A stretch of DNA of 64,000 nucleotides, taken from the NCBI GenBank assembly GCA_030668485.1, contig DAOUTW010000008.1, positions 30,957 through 94,956 of the forward strand, written 5' to 3'. The DNA is from Candidatus Zixiibacteriota bacterium (GTDB taxonomy: Bacteria > Zixibacteria > MSB-5A5 > GN15 > JAAZOE01). The position numbers were made by a program, and so were the translations under genes. This document shows, piece by piece, positions 59,448 to 64,000 of the stretch (within the stretch, counting starts at the first letter, position 1; each line of letters begins with the position of its first letter). Under the pieces are notes generated by a model. The model was given only the letters and a program-made list of their open reading frames with translations, was not told the origin of the DNA and searched no databases.

Positions 59448-61825
59448 TTATTCTTACTTTCCGGCTCGAGAGATAATTTTATGACATCATAGGCATCCTC
59501 AACAAACTTGAACTTGAGCGCCTTTTTGAGTTCCGGCGGGATATCGAACAAATCTTTACGATTATCCTCCGGCAAAATGATAGTCTTGATCCCATACCGA
59601 TAAGCCGCCAGCAATTTCTCCTTGAGGCCGCCGATCGGCAGTACCTGCCCGCGCAGGGTTATTTCACCGGTCATCGCCAGCTTATCCTTGACCGGACGGC
59701 AGGTCGCTACCGAAGCCAATGCAACCGCCATCACCACCCCTGCCGAGGGGCCATCCTTTGGCGTAGCGCCGGAGGGAACATGGATATGCAGTTCATGCTC
59801 CTCGAAAAATTTCGGCGGGACCTTCAGCAGATGTGAAATCGACCTGACATACGAAAGCGCCGCCTGCATCGATTCCTTCATCACATCGCCCAAATGACCG
59901 GTCAGCAACAACGATTTCTTACCCGGCATGGCGGTCACCTCAACCTTGAGGACCTCGCCTCCGAATGCGGTCCAGGCCAGTCCGGCAACCTCGCCGATCC
60001 GGTCCTTGCTGAATTTGGTATCGGAAGTAAAGCGCGTCGGTCCCAGATACCGGCTCAAATCCTTGCCGGCAATTATATATTTCTTGCGGCTCCCGCCAGC
60101 CACCTTAGCCGCAACCTTGCGGCAGAGATTGGCCAGTTCCCGCTCAAGATTGCGCAATCCTGATTCGCGAGTATAATCATTGATGATCGATTTGACAGCA
60201 TCCTGCCGGATGGCGAGGTGCGAATTTTTCAGGCCGTGGTTATCCATCTGCTTCGGTAGTAAATGCCTTTTGGCAATTTGCGCTTTTTCCAAATCAGTAT
60301 AACCCGGTATCCGAATAACCTCCATGCGGTCCCGCAGCACCGCCGGAATCGGATCGAGCATATTAGCGGTGGTAATAAACATCACCCGCGAAAGATCGAA
60401 ATCGACTTCGAGATAATGATCGGAGAAAGCATGATTCTGCTCCGGATCGAGGACCTCCAGCAATGCCGACGACGGATCGCCCCGGAAATCGGTTCCGAGT
60501 TTGTCGATTTCATCGAGCATAAAAACCGGGTTATTCGACCCGACCCGTTTCAATCCCTGAATAATGCGTCCCGGCATGGCGCCGATATAAGTTCTGCGGT
60601 GCCCTCTGATTTCAGCTTCGTCGCGCACACCGCCGAGTGACAGCCGATAAAATTCCCGCCCCATGGCGCGAGCGATAGAACGCCCCAGCGAGGTTTTACC
60701 GACCCCTGGCGGACCGACAAAGCATAGAATCGGTCCTTTCATATCCGGCTTCAAACGGCGCACGGCCAAAAATTCGATAATTCTTTCTTTGACCTTATCG
60801 AGATCATAATGATCTTTATCGAGAATCTTGCGGGCTTTTTTGACATCGAGGATATCATCGGTCGACTTGGCCCACGGCACGGAAACCAGCCAGTCGAGAA
60901 AAGTGCGGCTGACAGTATATTCGGCCGATGACGGATTCATTTCGATCAACCGTTCCAATTCCTTGTCGGTCACTTTTCTGGCTTGTTCCGGCATGCCCGA
61001 TTCTTCGATACGCTCTTTGAGTTCGACTATTTCCGGCCGGGCGGCATCATCGCCCAGTTCTTTTTGAATCGCTTTTATCTGTTCTCGCAGGATATACTCG
61101 CGCTGCATCTTCCCCAATTCCTGCGCGGCATCGCTCTGGATCTTTTTGGAAAGCTCCAGCACCTCTTTTTCCCGGTTGATATGATATATCAGCTTCTCCA
61201 TCCGCTTCTGCACGTTCGGCTCAGCCACGAATTTCTGTTTTTCCTCGATCGAGAGGTTCATATTCGAGGCTACCAGGTCGGTCAACTGACCCGGCGTATC
61301 CTGGTTGAGGGCCGAGACATAAAATTCTTCGGACAGATACGGCGCCAATTCGATCAATTGCTTAAGCTGATCCATGAGATTGCGATGAAGCGCCTCGTTT
61401 TTAACCGATGGGGAATAGGTTTCATCGACGGCATCGATGGCAGCCATCAGGTAGGGATCGGAGGACAATGGTCTCTTAATCCTGATCCGCGACAGACCCT
61501 GTACCAAAAAACGGACCGACCCATCCGGGAAACGAAGCATTTTCAGGATATTCCCGGCGATTCCCGACCAGTAAATATCGTCAAACCCGGGATTGACAAT
61601 ATCGGCGTCGCGGGTATTGAAAAGACCGACTGTTTTACCCTGCATCAGGGCTTCGTCGATCAGACGGATATGGCTATTTTCCGTTATAATAAGAGGAACA
61701 ACCAGAAACGGAAAAACGACCACACCCTTGACCGGGAGGATCGGCATTTCCTTGGGAAGGACCACCGGTTCCTGCTGTTCTTTCATTATCGATATTTCCA
61801 ATTTATCTTCCTTTCCTGCGATCAA
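59444..61825 (-). CDS. lon: ATP-dependent protease La
   Basis: [20 protein letters not shown] Walker A; catalytic [14 protein letters not shown]. Confidence 0.97.
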   Translation of the reverse strand: MIAGKEDKLEISIMKEQQEPVVLPKEMPILPVKGVVVFPFLVVPLIITENSHIRLIDEALMQGKTVGLFNTRDADIVNPGFDDIYWSGIAGNILKMLRFPDGSVRFLVQGLSRIRIKRPLSSDPYLMAAIDAVDETYSPSVKNEALHRNLMDQLKQLIELAPYLSEEFYVSALNQDTPGQLTDLVASNMNLSIEEKQKFVAEPNVQKRMEKLIYHINREKEVLELSKKIQSDAAQELGKMQREYILREQIKAIQKELGDDAARPEIVELKERIEESGMPEQARKVTDKELERLIEMNPSSAEYTVSRTFLDWLVSVPWAKSTDDILDVKKARKILDKDHYDLDKVKERIIEFLAVRRLKPDMKGPILCFVGPPGVGKTSLGRSIARAMGREFYRLSLGGVRDEAEIRGHRRTYIGAMPGRIIQGLKRVGSNNPVFMLDEIDKLGTDFRGDPSSALLEVLDPEQNHAFSDHYLEVDFDLSRVMFITTANMLDPIPAVLRDRMEVIRIPGYTDLEKAQIAKRHLLPKQMDNHGLKNSHLAIRQDAVKSIINDYTRESGLRNLERELANLCRKVAAKVAGGSRKKYIIAGKDLSRYLGPTRFTSDTKFSKDRIGEVAGLAWTAFGGEVLKVEVTAMPGKKSLLLTGHLGDVMKESMQAALSYVRSISHLLKVPPKFFEEHELHIHVPSGATPKDGPSAGVVMAVALASVATCRPVKDKLAMTGEITLRGQVLPIGGLKEKLLAAYRYGIKTIILPEDNRKDLFDIPPELKKALKFKFVEDAYDVIKLSLEPESKNK

Positions 61826-62045
61826 TCATTTTTAATGGTCACCTTTAATATGCTAACCAAATCAAGTACGTAACGCAATCCAAAAAGGCCAGTGAAACTG
61901 GCCATTTGACACAAACCCTCTTCGATGACCGAAAAACAACTTCCCAAAAACATCTTGACTTTTTTTACGATTTCTTTACCCTGTGGCAACGTACAATTTG
62001 CAACAGCAAATAATATAAACGTATTTGTATGGAGGAATATGACGC

Positions 62046-62528
62046 ATGACTCCTGTTAATCCTAAAGTCTTAGAATCGCTCTCATGGGGCATATCGGCTG
62101 AAATCAAAGCCTATGTTTTCTATAAAGAGGCCGCCAAGTTTACAAAAAATGAGGAATTCAAGAAAACTCTGCTGGACCTGGCCGCCGAAGAGAAAAATCA
62201 TTACCGCGTCTTGGAACGGCAGCATCACTCGCTGGTCACCTCCGAAAAATGGGTTACCTATAACGATATCCTTCTGAAAAACGGCCTGCCGGATATCAAC
62301 GAGGATATGGCCAACAAACATCAGGAAGTCATCGACCAGGTGCGCAATGCCGAATCCGAACTGAAAGTTTTGGAAATCGCCTATGATCTCGAAAAACAGG
62401 CCAATGAGGTTTACACTGCCGCCGCCGAACGGGCTACCGACGATGAAGAAAAAGAGACGTTCGAATTCCTTGCCAAATTCGAAAAAGGCCACATGACTCT
62501 CATCCAGAAAATGATCGACGCCCTGTAA
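62046..62528 (+). CDS. Rubrerythrin/ferritin-like diiron protein
   Basis: SAEIKAYVFYKEAAKF...AAEEKNHYRVLE; second half EKQANEVYTAAAERATDDEEKETFEFLAKFEKGHM. Confidence 0.85.
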   Translation: MTPVNPKVLESLSWGISAEIKAYVFYKEAAKFTKNEEFKKTLLDLAAEEKNHYRVLERQHHSLVTSEKWVTYNDILLKNGLPDINEDMANKHQEVIDQVRNAESELKVLEIAYDLEKQANEVYTAAAERATDDEEKETFEFLAKFEKGHMTLIQKMIDAL

Positions 62529-62554
62529 GTCGTCAGATAAAAATATTGTTGCCA

Positions 62555-62589
62555 TAAAAAAAGGATACGCATTACGCGTATCCTTTTTT
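62555..62589. terminator. Bidirectional rho-independent terminator
   Basis: A-tract, GGATACGC-attac-GCGTATCC, T-tract. Confidence 0.9.
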
Positions 62590-62895
62590 ACTCACCATCA
62601 TTCAGATCATCTTCGCGACAGCCAAAGAGTGGCCCCTGCCTGCGCGACAGCCAAAAACAGGCCTCTGCCTGTGGTGCCGCACCGCTTGCGGTGCGAATTC
62701 ATATCCGGAGTTTCAGGTTATAGTACCTTCTTGCGCCAGGTCTGGCGCGCTATTGCGTCCGCCGCGGCGGATGACCTGACTGAATATCCACACTATTATT
62801 TGTTCCGCTGGGTCCTGATCCACATTGTGGATTGTGACCCGGCGGTATTTCGGTGTCAGGTCACACACCTTCAGCGCAAGACCTGATCGTGCATA

Positions 62896-64000
62896 CTATT
62901 CTTCCATCCATTGGCAGCAATTATCCACCGGCGGTTCGCCGCCTTTGAATACATAGCTGATCAGATAGACGGCGTCCCCTACGTTTGTATCGCCGTCACC
63001 GTTTGCATCTCCAATACAAGGGGGTTCCGGCGCTACGCCGCCCCTAAAGACGTAACTTATGGTATATACCACATCCCCGACATTCACCTGGCCATCGCTG
63101 TTGGCGTCTCCACACATATAGTCACAAACATCGCCAACGCCGTCATCGTCGGCATCAGCCTGATCAGGGTTTGAAATCGTCGGGCAATTATCAATATAAT
63201 TCGGGACCGAATCGCCATCATCATCGTCACGTTTCGTCCATTGTGCCAGATAGGCTGAGACCTTATTCCCTGTTATAGTGAACTCACCCCCCGCGATCAG
63301 GTTCCCATTGTACACGGTCAGGGCAGGGACATTGGGAGGATATGCTCCACCCATCCCCGATCCCAGCGGTGACCAAGCCGTACCGTCCCAGGAGGCGATA
63401 CGGTTGGCGCTTGACCCGCCCGCCTCCGAGAAACTGCCGCCAGCGATCAGGTTGCCATCGTACACGGTCAGGGCATTGACAGAGTTATAATTCATCCCCG
63501 ATCCCAGCGCTGACCAGGCCGTACCGTCCCAGGAGGCAATACGGTTGGCGCTTGTCCCGCCAGCCGTGGTGAAACCACCCCCCGCGATCAACTTCCCGTC
63601 GTACACGGTCAGGGCATAGACATAGGGATAATATGTTTCACCCATTCCCGATCCCAGCGTTGACCAGGCCGTACCGTCCCAGGAGGCTATGTAATTGGCG
63701 CTTGTCCCGCCTGCCGTGGTGAAACGGCCCCCCGCAATCAGCTTCCCATCGTACACGGTCAGGGCATAGACCCAGCTGTTCATCCCCGAACCCAGCAGTG
63801 ACCAGGCCGTACCGTCCCAGGAGGCGATACGGTTGGCGCTTGTCCCGCCCGCCGTGGTGAAATAGCCCCCCGCGATCAGCTTCCCATCGTACACGGTCAG
63901 GGCATAGACCCAGCTGTTCATCCCCGAACCCAGCGGTGACCAGGCCGTACCGTCCCAGGAGGCTATGTAATTGGCGCTTGTCCCGCCTGCCGTGGTGAAA
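62896..64000 (-). CDS. Secreted tandem-repeat protein with TSP3 and C-terminal dockerin-like repeats (5' end outside window)
   Basis: ~46-aa repeat VYALTVYDGKLIAGGxFTTAGGTSANxIASWDGTAWSxLGSGMNSW; TSP3-like repeat; CGDANSDGQVNVGDVVYTISYVFRGG. Confidence 0.85.
   Translation of the reverse strand, partial: FTTAGGTSANYIASWDGTAWSPLGSGMNSWVYALTVYDGKLIAGGYFTTAGGTSANRIASWDGTAWSLLGSGMNSWVYALTVYDGKLIAGGRFTTAGGTSANYIASWDGTAWSTLGSGMGETYYPYVYALTVYDGKLIAGGGFTTAGGTSANRIASWDGTAWSALGSGMNYNSVNALTVYDGNLIAGGSFSEAGGSSANRIASWDGTAWSPLGSGMGGAYPPNVPALTVYNGNLIAGGEFTITGNKVSAYLAQWTKRDDDDGDSVPNYIDNCPTISNPDQADADDDGVGDVCDYMCGDANSDGQVNVGDVVYTISYVFRGGVAPEPPCIGDANGDGDTNVGDAVYLISYVFKGGEPPVDNCCQWMEE

Noticed and set aside
60983-61873. 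296-aa plus-strand ORF
   Set aside because: Antisense to lon.
1-64000. tRNA or rRNA genes
   Set aside because: No convincing cloverleaf or conserved rRNA segments recognised by eye; a tRNAscan/Infernal run would be decisive.

Overview
64-kb bacterial chromosomal window of moderate GC. Dockerin-like repeats, T9SS-type C-termini, thrombospondin-3 repeats and FG-GAP repeat proteins suggest a Zixibacteria-like or FCB-related lineage (inference only). Most of the window is housekeeping or metabolic: patatin/BamA-like protein, ClC channel, SpoIIE-type phosphatase, PEPCK, Ndk, flotillin, ammonia-lyase, EF-G, Lon, Nnr, FTCD and a 12-gene overlapping minus-strand gene train. Accessory patches between conserved genes hold a BglII/BstYI-like R-M pair, an HNH protein, a radical SAM/SPASM pair, secreted protein duplications and many short palindromic repeats. 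The most interesting signal is a family of REP-like elements (GTGC/GTGG/GTAG tetranucleotide followed by a near-perfect hairpin) whose stems differ completely between copies. One pair bounds a fossil REP-associated tyrosine transposase (RAYT), forming a 551-bp element with 10-bp terminal inverted repeats and an apparent ~107-bp target duplication. Other highlights are an ammonia-lyase with Ala-Cys-Gly in place of the MIO-forming Ala-Ser-Gly, and an aspartate aminotransferase fused to an HprK/PEPCK-like domain next to PEPCK. No CRISPR array, rRNA or tRNA was recognised by eye.
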